From: an uncultured Collinsella sp.
GTDB taxonomy: Bacteria > Actinomycetota > Coriobacteriia > Coriobacteriales > Coriobacteriaceae
Assembly (NCBI GenBank): GCA_902476475.1
Contig: CABSDO010000012.1
Span: forward strand, 1-31,799
Direction of reading: 5' to 3'
Length of the DNA: 31,799 bases
Shown here piece after piece: positions 16,614 through 24,200 of this stretch. The stretch's first letter is position 1. Each line of letters opens with the position of its first letter. Below the pieces are notes generated by a model that saw only the letters and a list, made by a program, of their open reading frames with translations, did no database searches and had not been told where the DNA came from. A program made the position numbers and the translations under genes.

Positions 16614-16952
16614 ATGAAGAAGATTACGGCAATCGTTCGTGCCGAGAAGCTTGAGGTTCTTAAAGATGCGCTGTTTGCTGCTGATGTTCGCGGCATGACT
16701 ATCAACCAGGTGCAGGGCTGCGGTGCACAGCATGGCTGGAAGGAATACGTTCGCGGCAACGAACTGCTCGTCAATACCATCCCCAAGGTGCAGTTCACCC
16801 TCATCTGCGCCGATGAACATGTCGACGGCATTGTCGACATCATCTGCAACGCTGCTCGCACCGGTGCCGTTGGAGACGGCAAGATTTGGGTCGAACCGGT
16901 CGAGGAAGTTATCCGCATCCGTACCGGCGAACACGGCCCCGCCGCGGTGTAG
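16614..16952 (+). CDS. PII nitrogen-signalling protein (GlnK/GlnB type) without Tyr51
   Basis: 112 residues, the standard PII length. A cytoplasmic trimer that binds ATP/ADP and 2-oxoglutarate and gates the ammonium channel. It aligns without gaps to E. coli GlnB: Q39, K58, TGAVGDGKIWV (83-93, with K90) and RIRTGE (101-106) are kept. The T-loop differs: residue 51, the uridylylated tyrosine in proteobacteria, is leucine (RGNELL instead of RGAEY), and residue 46 is valine (a tyrosine sits at 45). Control is therefore probably by effector binding alone or by another modification. GGAGAGGA precedes the ATG. Paired with amtB. Confidence 0.92.
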   Translation: MKKITAIVRAEKLEVLKDALFAADVRGMTINQVQGCGAQHGWKEYVRGNELLVNTIPKVQFTLICADEHVDGIVDIICNAARTGAVGDGKIWVEPVEEVIRIRTGEHGPAAV

Positions 16953-16965
16953 AACCGACCGTTTG

Positions 16966-17019
16966 CCATCCGCAACGTTAAAATATCGCAGTGAGGCATA
17001 AGGCTTGCGTTGCGGATGG
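16966..17019. repeat. 12-bp inverted repeat at the TetR gene start
   Basis: CCATCCGCAACG (16966-16977) and its exact complement (17008-17019), 30-base spacer with an AT-rich centre (TTAAAATATCG). The right arm ends 7 bases before the TetR start codon, so it could terminate the PII transcript or control the regulator's translation or promoter. Confidence 0.5.
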
Positions 17020-17026
17020 GCGGATT

Positions 17027-17689
17027 ATGGGTCGCAATAAATATCCCGAAGAGACGGTCGCGAAGATTCTAGACGCGGCGCTGGAGCTATTCTGCGCACA
17101 GGGTTATGAGGGAACGAGCATCCAGGATATCGTTGACCGTCTCGATGGCATGACCAAGGGCGCTATCTATCATCACTTCAAGAGCAAAGAAGAGATTTTC
17201 AACGCCGCGTTTGATCGAGCGATGGCTCCGATTGTTGAACGCCGCCGCTCGATGCTTGGCGTCGGTAATATGACCGGAGCCCAAAAGCTCAGGCGGCTGT
17301 ACGCGCCCGAGTCCGTTGTTCCGCAAATTGAGCTATGGGCACGCATGCATCCTGCGGCGGATCCGGTAAAAAGCTCGCGTCTACTGGCGATGCAGTACCA
17401 GGACTCGTTTGACGAGTCAGCCGATGGCTGTCTCTTGCCAGTGATCGAGGAGGGCATCGCCGACGGCTCCATTGCGTGCGAATGCCCGCGCGAAGCGGCG
17501 GAGGCCGTATCGTTGCTAGCGAATCTCTGGCTGCTGCCGCTGTTCCGTCCGCTCGAGCCCAAGGAGCGAATGCTCGCTCGTGCACAATGTCTGGCGCAGA
17601 TGGCCGCTGCGGTGGGACTCGATTTGGGCGAGGAAGTGCTCCAGACAACGGCACGGATTTGGGACGTATGGGACCGCGCTGGGTGGTAA
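17027..17689 (+). CDS. TetR/AcrR-family transcriptional regulator
   Basis: 220 residues. The N-terminal helix-turn-helix is at about 30-55 (TSIQDIVDRL, GAIYHHFKSKEEIF), and the C-terminal ligand-binding region is not assignable. ATG 17027 gives a normal TetR N-terminus; an in-frame GTG at 16991 would add 12 residues inside the inverted repeat. It is followed by a short terminator and an MFS gene, with two similar palindromes flanking the terminator, so it very likely represses that exporter. Confidence 0.9.
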   Translation: MGRNKYPEETVAKILDAALELFCAQGYEGTSIQDIVDRLDGMTKGAIYHHFKSKEEIFNAAFDRAMAPIVERRRSMLGVGNMTGAQKLRRLYAPESVVPQIELWARMHPAADPVKSSRLLAMQYQDSFDESADGCLLPVIEEGIADGSIACECPREAAEAVSLLANLWLLPLFRPLEPKERMLARAQCLAQMAAAVGLDLGEEVLQTTARIWDVWDRAGW

Positions 17690-17694
17690 TATAG

Positions 17695-17710
17695 ATACCA
17701 ACGGTATGTA
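17695..17710. promoter_or_regulatory. TetR operator-like site 1
   Basis: ATACCAACGGTATGTA; the core ATACC-AAC-GGTAT is a palindrome. It shares the pattern ATACYARYGGTATGTA with the site at 17760-17775. Five bases after the TetR stop codon. Confidence 0.5.
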
Positions 17711-17722
17711 ATTGATTTGTGA

Positions 17723-17744
17723 GGGTAGCCACGGCTGCCCTTTT
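17723..17744 (+). terminator. terminator after the TetR gene
   Basis: GGGTAGCC and GGCTGCCC form a 7-8 bp stem with one G-T pair, followed directly by TTTTC. Confidence 0.6.
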
Positions 17745-17755
17745 CAAGTCATTAA

Positions 17756-17776
17756 ATACATACTAGTGGTATGTAT
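17756..17776. promoter_or_regulatory. TetR operator-like site 2
   Basis: Perfect palindrome ATACATAC-TAGTG-GTATGTAT, abutting the ribosome site (GGGGGTGGG) of the MFS gene. The best candidate binding site for the adjacent TetR protein. Confidence 0.62.
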
Positions 17777-17789
17777 AGGGGGTGGGCTT

Positions 17790-19052
17790 ATGGCTGGGCT
17801 GAGAGACGTCGGCGTCTCGTTGAAATCAAAAACAGTGCGGTCAATCAGGCTCGCGGAACTTCTGGTTGCGCAGCTGTGCACGTATTCGATGCTGTCGGCG
17901 CTGTGCTTTGCGTATCCGCTTTACTTGTTCGATTGCAGCGGATCGTCAACGTTATATGGCGCCGCCGTGGCGATAGCGTTCATACCCGGCGTACTCGCAA
18001 CTCCGATTGGCGGAATCTTGGCGGATAGGGGAAGACATCGCGAGGCCCTCGTGGCCCTCGGCATTGCTCTGATGACTGCATCACTGCTGTCTATCCCCAT
18101 GAAGCACTCATTGCCTCTTGCGGTCGTCGTAGTAGCGATACTTTGTGTTCAATATGGCGCTCAATCGCTGCTAAAGCCAATACTCCAAATTGAGACGGTG
18201 CGCATGGCGGGTGAAAAGAAGGTTGAGCGGGCCACTGCATTGGTTTCGCAGGTGACCATGGTGAGCAATATCTTGGGTCCTGTGGTCGGGACGGCAGTCT
18301 ATGGGTGCTTTGGCATCGATGCTCTTTGCACAATCGCGTCGGTAACGTTTGCGATTTCAGCTCTGTTGTTTGGTGGCGTACTCAAGCAAAATGCCTCATC
18401 TGAAACGATGGGAGACGGCGCGACTCGTACGGCATGCCGAAACGATTTTCGGGAGTCGATTCGGTATCTGTTGCAAAATGCATCATTGGTCGCTGTGATT
18501 TTGCTTGCGGCAGTTTTGAACCTTGCGTTGGTTGGGCTAACGATTGGCGCTCCCATTATTGTTACAAAGCATCTCGGCATGCAATCGTCCTGCGTTGGGA
18601 TAGTTGAGGTTGCTCTGGGCCTGGGTGGTCTTACCGGCAGTGGCTTGGTCGGCATTTGGCCGCATCGTTTTTCTTTCAATGGCATATGTCGATATGTTGC
18701 GATGATCTGTTTTGGAGTCGTACCGATTATTGTCACGCTACTGAGCGGTCCTGATGAATTAGCGTTTGCCGCGCTTGCGGCCGGCTCGGCATGGGTCATG
18801 GCGTGGGCAGGCATTACATCGGTCGAAATCGTTTCATTTGTTCAGCGGTCAGCACCAAAGGAACTCTGCGGAAAAGTGCTGGCACTCGTTTATATGACGC
18901 TTTCCTGTGCAACGCCTATTGGCCAATTGGTTTACGGGCTCGCATATGATCGATGGACACCGGCGATTGTATTCGCAGGCATGTTGGCGGTGCTGATGTT
19001 GACGACGGCGCTGTTTTATCGGCTGAAAAGTCGCTTGTGGCGATTGTCTTAA
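17790..19052 (+). CDS. MFS transporter (probable drug/metabolite exporter)
   Basis: 420 residues, about twelve hydrophobic helices. The family motif A loop is visible as GGILADRGRHRE after helix 2. Proton-driven export is expected, with substrate unknown. Start at ATG 17790 (MAGLRDVG) with AGGGGGTGGG upstream; the frame extends to 17712 but through the operator. Base composition and codon choice are visibly more AT-rich than in the neighbouring genes, so recent acquisition together with its regulator is possible. The operator at 17756-17776 suggests induction when a ligand releases the TetR protein. Confidence 0.87.
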   Translation: MAGLRDVGVSLKSKTVRSIRLAELLVAQLCTYSMLSALCFAYPLYLFDCSGSSTLYGAAVAIAFIPGVLATPIGGILADRGRHREALVALGIALMTASLLSIPMKHSLPLAVVVVAILCVQYGAQSLLKPILQIETVRMAGEKKVERATALVSQVTMVSNILGPVVGTAVYGCFGIDALCTIASVTFAISALLFGGVLKQNASSETMGDGATRTACRNDFRESIRYLLQNASLVAVILLAAVLNLALVGLTIGAPIIVTKHLGMQSSCVGIVEVALGLGGLTGSGLVGIWPHRFSFNGICRYVAMICFGVVPIIVTLLSGPDELAFAALAAGSAWVMAWAGITSVEIVSFVQRSAPKELCGKVLALVYMTLSCATPIGQLVYGLAYDRWTPAIVFAGMLAVLMLTTALFYRLKSRLWRLS

Positions 19053-19114
19053 CGCGCTGAGGCACCGTGAATTTGTGGAGGCAGTGGAACGCCGCGCCGG
19101 GACGGCATTGTTTA

Positions 19115-19166
19115 GGCGTGCCTCTCCTTCGTCTACAATATCGTGCAGACGAAGGAGAGGCACGCC
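19115..19166 (+). promoter_or_regulatory. perfect 20-bp hairpin holding the HAD gene ribosome site, with a promoter in its loop
   Basis: Arm 19115-19134 is the exact complement of 19147-19166, loop 12 bases. The right arm contains AAGGAGAGG and ends one base before the ATG. The loop edge carries TACAAT (19134-19139), a good -10 box, with TTGTTT (19109-19114) 19 bases upstream. RNA begun here would start near 19146 and keep the ribosome site free; RNA reading through from the MFS gene would include both arms and bury it. Confidence 0.65.
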
Positions 19167-19167
19167 C

Positions 19168-20025
19168 ATGATCAAGATGTTTGCGAGCGACTTAGACGGA
19201 ACGCTGCTGAATGCTCTGCACGAGGCGGATGGGACCATCCGCCGTGCCATTCGCGAGCTGACCGAGGCTGGCTTGCACGTGGTTCCCGCGACCGGACGCT
19301 CGACGTTGCCAATCGGCGAGCATGGCTTTACGGGGCTGGCGCTCGATGCCTGCTGCTCTAACGGCTCCATCGTGCGCGACGGCCATGGAGAGGTGCTCAA
19401 GACCTGGACTATCGATCCGCAGATTACCGAGGAGCTGCTCAAGGCGTTCCCGGACATTTGCTTTGATTGCTCCACGCCCGATGGCATGTTCTCGAGTGGA
19501 TCGTTCGAGATGCACCAGGCGGGCTTTAAAAAGGACAGCCCCATCAAGCGTATTGTGATGCGCGGCATGCGTGCGCGTGGCGGGTATCACGAGGAGCAGT
19601 ATTTCGACCAGTCGATTGGTGACATCCTGCGCCACGATGTGTGCAAGATCAACTGCCGCGTGACCTCGCCCGAGCTGGAGCGCGACCTTAAGGCGTATTT
19701 GGTCGAGCGCTCGGACCGCGTGGTCAACGCGCCGTTCGATCCGGTGATGTTTGAGATCACGGACGTGGCGTGCAACAAGGGCGAGAGTGTGGCTTGGCTG
19801 GCGGGCTACTACGGTATTGCCGAGGACGAGGTCGCGGTCTACGGCGACGGCGGCAACGACATCGCCATGCTCAAGCGTTTCCGCCACAGCTACGCGACCA
19901 AAAACGCAAGCGATGCAGCCAAGGCCGCCGCGAGCGCGACCATCGGCAGCTGCATGGCCCACGCCGTCCCCAAACACATGCTCGCCACCATGCATAAGCA
20001 GAATTCCCGCACCGTCATCGAATAA
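19168..20025 (+). CDS. Cof-type HAD-superfamily phosphatase
   Basis: 285 residues, cytoplasmic. HAD motifs are complete: motif I DLDGTLL with nucleophile D8 and D10, motif II near SNGS, the motif III lysine in CNKGESV, and motif IV GDGGNDIAML. The type IIB cap occupies the middle. Family members dephosphorylate sugar phosphates and cofactors such as PLP or FMN; the substrate cannot be read here. Start ATG 19168 fits the motif and AAGGAGAGG; the frame reaches back to 19075 but would translate through the hairpin. A GTGACAAAGG palindrome begins directly after the stop codon and may end the transcript. Confidence 0.92.
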   Translation: MIKMFASDLDGTLLNALHEADGTIRRAIRELTEAGLHVVPATGRSTLPIGEHGFTGLALDACCSNGSIVRDGHGEVLKTWTIDPQITEELLKAFPDICFDCSTPDGMFSSGSFEMHQAGFKKDSPIKRIVMRGMRARGGYHEEQYFDQSIGDILRHDVCKINCRVTSPELERDLKAYLVERSDRVVNAPFDPVMFEITDVACNKGESVAWLAGYYGIAEDEVAVYGDGGNDIAMLKRFRHSYATKNASDAAKAAASATIGSCMAHAVPKHMLATMHKQNSRTVIE

Positions 20026-20054
20026 TGTGACAAAGGGACTGCCCCTTTGTCACA
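20026..20054. repeat. TGTGACAAAGGG palindrome, copy 1
   Basis: 29-base near-perfect palindrome with arms TGTGACAAAGGG and CCCTTTGTCACA starting at the base after the HAD stop codon. A second copy is at 20436-20463. Confidence 0.8.
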
Positions 20055-20077
20055 GGTGACGCTGGTCTCTTGAAATA

Positions 20078-20117
20078 CGAACAAACATTCGCATATCTAA
20101 CTGCGCTTTGATAGAAT
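20078..20117 (+). promoter_or_regulatory. LexA (SOS) box-like site overlapping a promoter
   Basis: CGAACAAACATTCG (20078-20091) fits the Gram-positive SOS box CGAAC-RNRY-GTTYG with one mismatch; read on the other strand it is CGAATGTTTGTTCG, like boxes with a CGAAT half. It overlaps a -35-like TTCGCA (20088-20093), 18 bases before TAGAAT (20112-20117). Transcription would begin near 20124, about 58 bases before the small toxin-like gene. Confidence 0.55.
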
Positions 20118-20181
20118 TGATGCTGTTGGCGGCAGTTCCATGTGCCGGGCAGCGCCCTCCATCTGATGGGAGGTGATGCCC

Positions 20182-20307
20182 ATGACCGATTTGATTGATT
20201 TCGTGAGACTTCTGACCGCTCTGGTCTCGTTCTTCACGGCGCTTGTCGGCCTTTCCGAGGCACTCAAGCAGCGTTCGAAGCGCAACAGAAGGGGTCGCCG
20301 CCGCTAA
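20182..20307 (+). CDS. 41-residue hydrophobic peptide with arginine-rich tail, candidate type I toxin
   Basis: Starts MTDLIDFVRLLTALVSFF; residues 4-24 form one hydrophobic helix and the tail from residue 29 (LKQRSKRNRRGRRR) is strongly basic, the build of TxpA/BsrG/TisB-like membrane toxins. GGGAGGTGAT gives a strong ribosome site, but it can pair with CCTCC at 20156-20160. Two upstream segments (20130-20135 CGGCAG; 20147-20156 GGGCAGCGCC) are complementary, in nested order, to downstream segments (20362-20367; 20334-20343), so the mRNA ends can close on each other, as known for several type I toxin mRNAs. A LexA-like box overlaps the promoter. No named homologue was recognised; a harmless small membrane protein cannot be excluded. 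Confidence 0.6.
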   Translation: MTDLIDFVRLLTALVSFFTALVGLSEALKQRSKRNRRGRRR

Positions 20308-20369
20308 GGCGTTGACCCCCTAATGCAAACAACGGCGCTGCCCAGCTAGCTACAACTTGGGCTGCCGTC
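20285..20369 (-). ncRNA. candidate antisense RNA antitoxin overlapping the toxin 3' end
   Basis: The promoter at 20376-20404 would start a minus-strand RNA near 20369. It would fold a first hairpin (20332-20368) and a second one (GGGGTC/GACCCC, 20291-20319, followed by CTTCTGTT) that could terminate it after about 85 bases, inside the last codons of the small gene. Predicted only; no expression evidence. Confidence 0.45.
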
Positions 20370-20375
20370 GACACT

Positions 20376-20404
20376 ATTCTACCCACGAATGCCATTTCGG
20401 ACAA
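20376..20404 (-). promoter_or_regulatory. promoter for the antisense RNA
   Basis: On the minus strand TTGTCC (20399-20404) and TAGAAT (20376-20381) are separated by exactly 17 bases. It points at the 3' end of the 41-residue gene, with no open frame behind it. Confidence 0.55.
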
Positions 20405-20435
20405 TCGGTAATGCCGATTCAAAAGGTGGGCGGAA

Positions 20436-20463
20436 TGTGACAAAGGGGCTGCCCTTTGTCACA
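20436..20463. repeat. TGTGACAAAGGG palindrome, copy 2
   Basis: 28-base near-perfect palindrome, almost identical to copy 1 at 20026-20054. The two copies bracket the candidate toxin-antitoxin locus. Confidence 0.8.
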
Positions 20464-20490
20464 TCCAAAATATTGCCTTTACGTGTTGAT

Positions 20491-20534
20491 GCACACGGTG
20501 TGCAATAATACTCGCACTGTGCAATAGCGCACAG
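20491..20534. promoter_or_regulatory. operator-like palindromes upstream of the TTG-start regulator
   Basis: GCACACGGTGTGC (20491-20503) and CTGTGC-AATAGC-GCACAG (20517-20534) are perfect palindromes that share TGTGCAATA, and an AT-rich AATAATAC lies between. The layout suggests autoregulation by the TetR-like protein encoded 22 bases downstream. Confidence 0.55.
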
Positions 20535-20555
20535 GCTGAGTAACAAGGAGGACGC

Positions 20556-21266
20556 TTGTCCCAGCTCGAGAAATGCGATCGCCGGTCCCTTCGCTCGCAG
20601 CGTGCCCTTCGCCAGGCACTTGCCAGCGAGCTTGCCGAAAGCGGCGACCTTTCGCGCATTAATGTCGCGTCGCTCACCGAGCGCGCTGGCCTTACGCGCC
20701 GCACGTTCTATTCGCACTACCGCGATATTCCCGACTTTATCAATCAAATCGAGGACGGCTTGCTGGCCGAGATCCATGAGCGCATTGAGCTCATCACTGC
20801 AGCTCAGCTGCCTGATCTCTATCACAATATCGATGAGCTCGAGCCGGCGCCCGGTTCGGTTGAGCTGCTGCGTTATCTTGCGGCCAACCGCGACTTAATC
20901 GGTGCGCTGTTGGGTCCGGGCGGCGACCAGGCCTTCATTAAAAGGATCATCGACACCGCTCGTGAGGCTGTGGTGCCGCGTGCGCAGACGGGCATTTTGG
21001 GCCTGGCGCTGGGCACGTTCTTTGACTACTACGTCACCTACGTCGTGAGTGCCGAGGTCGGCATGATTCAGCGCTGGTTTGAGCGCGGACTCACCGAATC
21101 GCCCGAGGCCATGGCGCGCATTATGACGGTGCTCGCTTTTGTGCGCCCTGGTGACCTGTATGGCCAACCCATCGATATCAACGTGCCGGAATACGGTATG
21201 AAGCTATTGAACTTGCAGCTCGAGGATGCGGCTGACACCGCCGCAACCGTCGGGTCCAACAACTAA
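20556..21266 (+). CDS. TetR-like transcriptional regulator (TTG start)
   Basis: 236 residues. A short basic N-terminus (RRSLRSQRALRQAL) precedes a helix-turn-helix at about 37-56 (VASLTERAGLTRRTFYSHY), as in TetR/AcrR proteins; the C-terminal part is a helical effector domain. TTG 20556 is the only start that fits AAGGAGGA just upstream. The activase gene begins 13 bases after the stop, so this regulator probably controls it, and the palindromes at 20491-20534 are its likely sites. Confidence 0.87.
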   Translation: MSQLEKCDRRSLRSQRALRQALASELAESGDLSRINVASLTERAGLTRRTFYSHYRDIPDFINQIEDGLLAEIHERIELITAAQLPDLYHNIDELEPAPGSVELLRYLAANRDLIGALLGPGGDQAFIKRIIDTAREAVVPRAQTGILGLALGTFFDYYVTYVVSAEVGMIQRWFERGLTESPEAMARIMTVLAFVRPGDLYGQPIDINVPEYGMKLLNLQLEDAADTAATVGSNN

Positions 21267-21278
21267 GAGGAGAGACAG

Positions 21279-24200
21279 ATGAGCAAACTCGTCGAGGGCA
21301 TCAAGGACCGCATGGTCGCTGCTGCACGCGAGGCCGCGCCCGCCGTGGTGGACGCCGCGCAGAAGGCCGCGACCGCGGCCGCCGAGAAAGTTGCCGAGGC
21401 AGTTGCCGATGCCAAGAACGCGGCAGGGGAGACGTCCGTCGCTAGCGAGCCCGTCACCGCCGCCGAGCCCGTAGCCGCCACCGCCGCCCACGCCCCCGAA
21501 GGCGCGATCTTCAACCCCGAGAACGCCCGTGGCAACCTGCACCTGGGCATCGACGTAGGCTCCACCACCGTTAAGCTCGCCGTGCTCAACGATGACAACC
21601 AGATCGTCTACGCCAAGTACCAGCGCCACCACACCGATGTCCGTGCCTGCGCCCGCGACCTGTTCGAGGGCGCTGCGACCGTGCTGCCGACGGCCCAGAT
21701 GACCTGCGCCATTACCGGCTCGGGCGGCCTGCTGCTGTCCCAGTGGCTCGACCTGGAATTTGTCCAGGAGGTCATTGCCAGCAAACGCGCCGTCGAGACC
21801 CTTATCCCGGCCACCGATGTCGCCATCGAGCTGGGCGGCGAGGACGCCAAGATCATCTACTTTGATAACGGCATCGAGCAGCGCATGAACGGTACCTGCG
21901 CCGGCGGTACGGGCGCGTTCATCGACCAGATGGCAACCCTGCTGCACACCGACGCGAGCGGCCTCAATGAGCTCGCGGCCAACGCCACCACCATCTATCC
22001 CATCGCCAGCCGCTGCGGCGTCTTTGCCAAGACTGACGTACAACCGCTGCTCAACGAGGGAGCCCGCCCCGAGGACGTGGCCGCCTCCATCTTCCAGGCT
22101 GTCGTGACCCAGACCATCTCGGGCCTGGCGTGCGGCCGTCCCATCCGCGGCAACGTCGCCTTCCTGGGCGGCCCGCTGCAGTATCTCTCCGAGCTGCGCC
22201 ACCGCTTCTACCTCACGCTCAATCTGGACGAGGAACACCGTATCGTGCCCCAAAACGCTCACCTGTTTGTGGCGAGCGGTGCCGCCATGGCGCACGAGTC
22301 CAATAAACTCAGCACGTTCCCGCAGCTCATCGAGGCCATCGATGCCCTGGGTGACACACAAGGTGCCGAGGTCGAGCGCCTAGATCCGCTCTTTGCCACT
22401 GACGATGATTTTGCCGAGTTCAAAACCCGCCACGACACCGAGGTCGTCCCCAAGGGCAAGCTCGAAGGCTACACCGGCCGCGTGTTCATCGGCATCGACG
22501 CCGGTTCCACCACCATGAAGGCCGCGCTCGTGGGCGAGGACGGTCAGCTGCTGCACACCTGGTACGGCAACAACAACGGCGACATCCTGGGTACGGCCAA
22601 GGTCATCATGGCCGATTTCTACAACCACATTCCCGCCGGCTGCACCATCGGCCACGTGACCACCACGGGCTACGGTGAGGCGCTGCTCATCGAGGCCCTC
22701 AAGGCCGATTCCGGCGAAATCGAGACCGTTGCGCACCTGCGCGGCGCCAAGGCATTCCTGCCCGGCGTCGAGTTTATTCTGGACATTGGCGGCCAGGACA
22801 TGAAGTGCCTGCGCGTCAAGGACGGCGTGATTGAGCACATCATGCTCAACGAGGCTTGCTCGTCGGGCTGCGGCAGCTTTATCGAGAGTTTCGCCGTGTC
22901 TATGAACATGGACGTGCGCGCGTTCGCCGATGCCGCCATCCATGCCAAGGCCCCGGTCGACCTGGGCAGTCGCTGCACGGTCTTTATGAACTCGCGCGTC
23001 AAGCAGGCGCAAAAGGAAGGCGCCACGGTGGGCGACATCGCGGCCGGCCTGTCCTATTCCGTCATCAAGAATGCCCTGTTCAAGGTCATTAAGCTGCGCG
23101 ACCCCAAGGAGATCGGCAGCCAGGTGATCGTTCAGGGCGGCACCTTTATGTCCGACGCCACGCTGCGCGCGTTTGAGCAGCTTACCGGCGTTCGTGCTGT
23201 GCGCCCCGACATTGCCGGCTGCATGGGCGCCTACGGTGCGGCACTGCTCGCCCGCGATCGCGCCGGTGCCGACGGCACCTCGACCATCCTGTCGGCCGAA
23301 GACATCGCGCACCTCACCGTGACGCAAAAGCATGTCCGCTGCGGCCGTTGCTCCAACAACTGCCAGCTCACCGTTAACGACTTTGGCGGCGGCAGACGCT
23401 TCATTACCGGCAACCGCTGCGAGAAGGGCGCCGGCCACAAAAAGCAGAAGACCGAGGCCCCCAACCTCTTCAAAAAGAAAAATGAGCTGCTCTTTAACCG
23501 CGAGGTGCTGAGTCCCGACGAGGCCCCGCGCGGCACCGTCGGCATCCCGCGCGCACTCAACATGTACGAGAACTATCCCTTCTGGCACGCATTCTTTACG
23601 CGCCTGGGCTTTAGCGTGCAGCTGTCCGACCAGTCGAGCAAGAAGACCTACCAGGCGGGCATCGAGTCCATGCCGTCCGAGAGCGTGTGCTACCCGGCAA
23701 AGATGAGCCACGGCCATGTGATGAACCTTATCGACCGCGATGTCGACTTCATTTGGATGCCGTGCGTGCGCTGGGAGCGTAAGGAGGATCCGACCGCCGG
23801 CAACTGCTACAACTGCCCCATCGTCATGAGTTACCCCACGGCGCTGGCGCTCAATATCGACGAGATCCGCGAGCAGAACATCGAGTTCCTGTACCCGTTT
23901 GTGCCCTATCACGACAAGACCGAGCTCAAGCGCCGTCTGTACCAGGTGCTCGCCGTCGACCGCGTGGCCGATGCCGAGGCTGGGCGCGGTCGCGTGCGTG
24001 GACCCAAGATCACGCGCTCCGAGGTCGATGCCGCTGTCAACGCTGCTTTTGAGGCCGATGCGCGCTTCCACGAGGATATCCAGACCATGGGCGAGGAGGC
24101 CCTTAAGTGGGTCGAGGACCACGGCGGCCACGGCATCGTACTCGCCGGCCGTCCCTACCATAACGACCCCGAGATCAACCATGCCCTGCCCGAGCTTATC

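Noticed and set aside
20182..20307. Small gene as a random open frame
   Set aside because: Kept as a feature because of its strong ribosome site, membrane helix plus basic tail, LexA-like promoter and complementary mRNA ends, although its length alone would be weak evidence.
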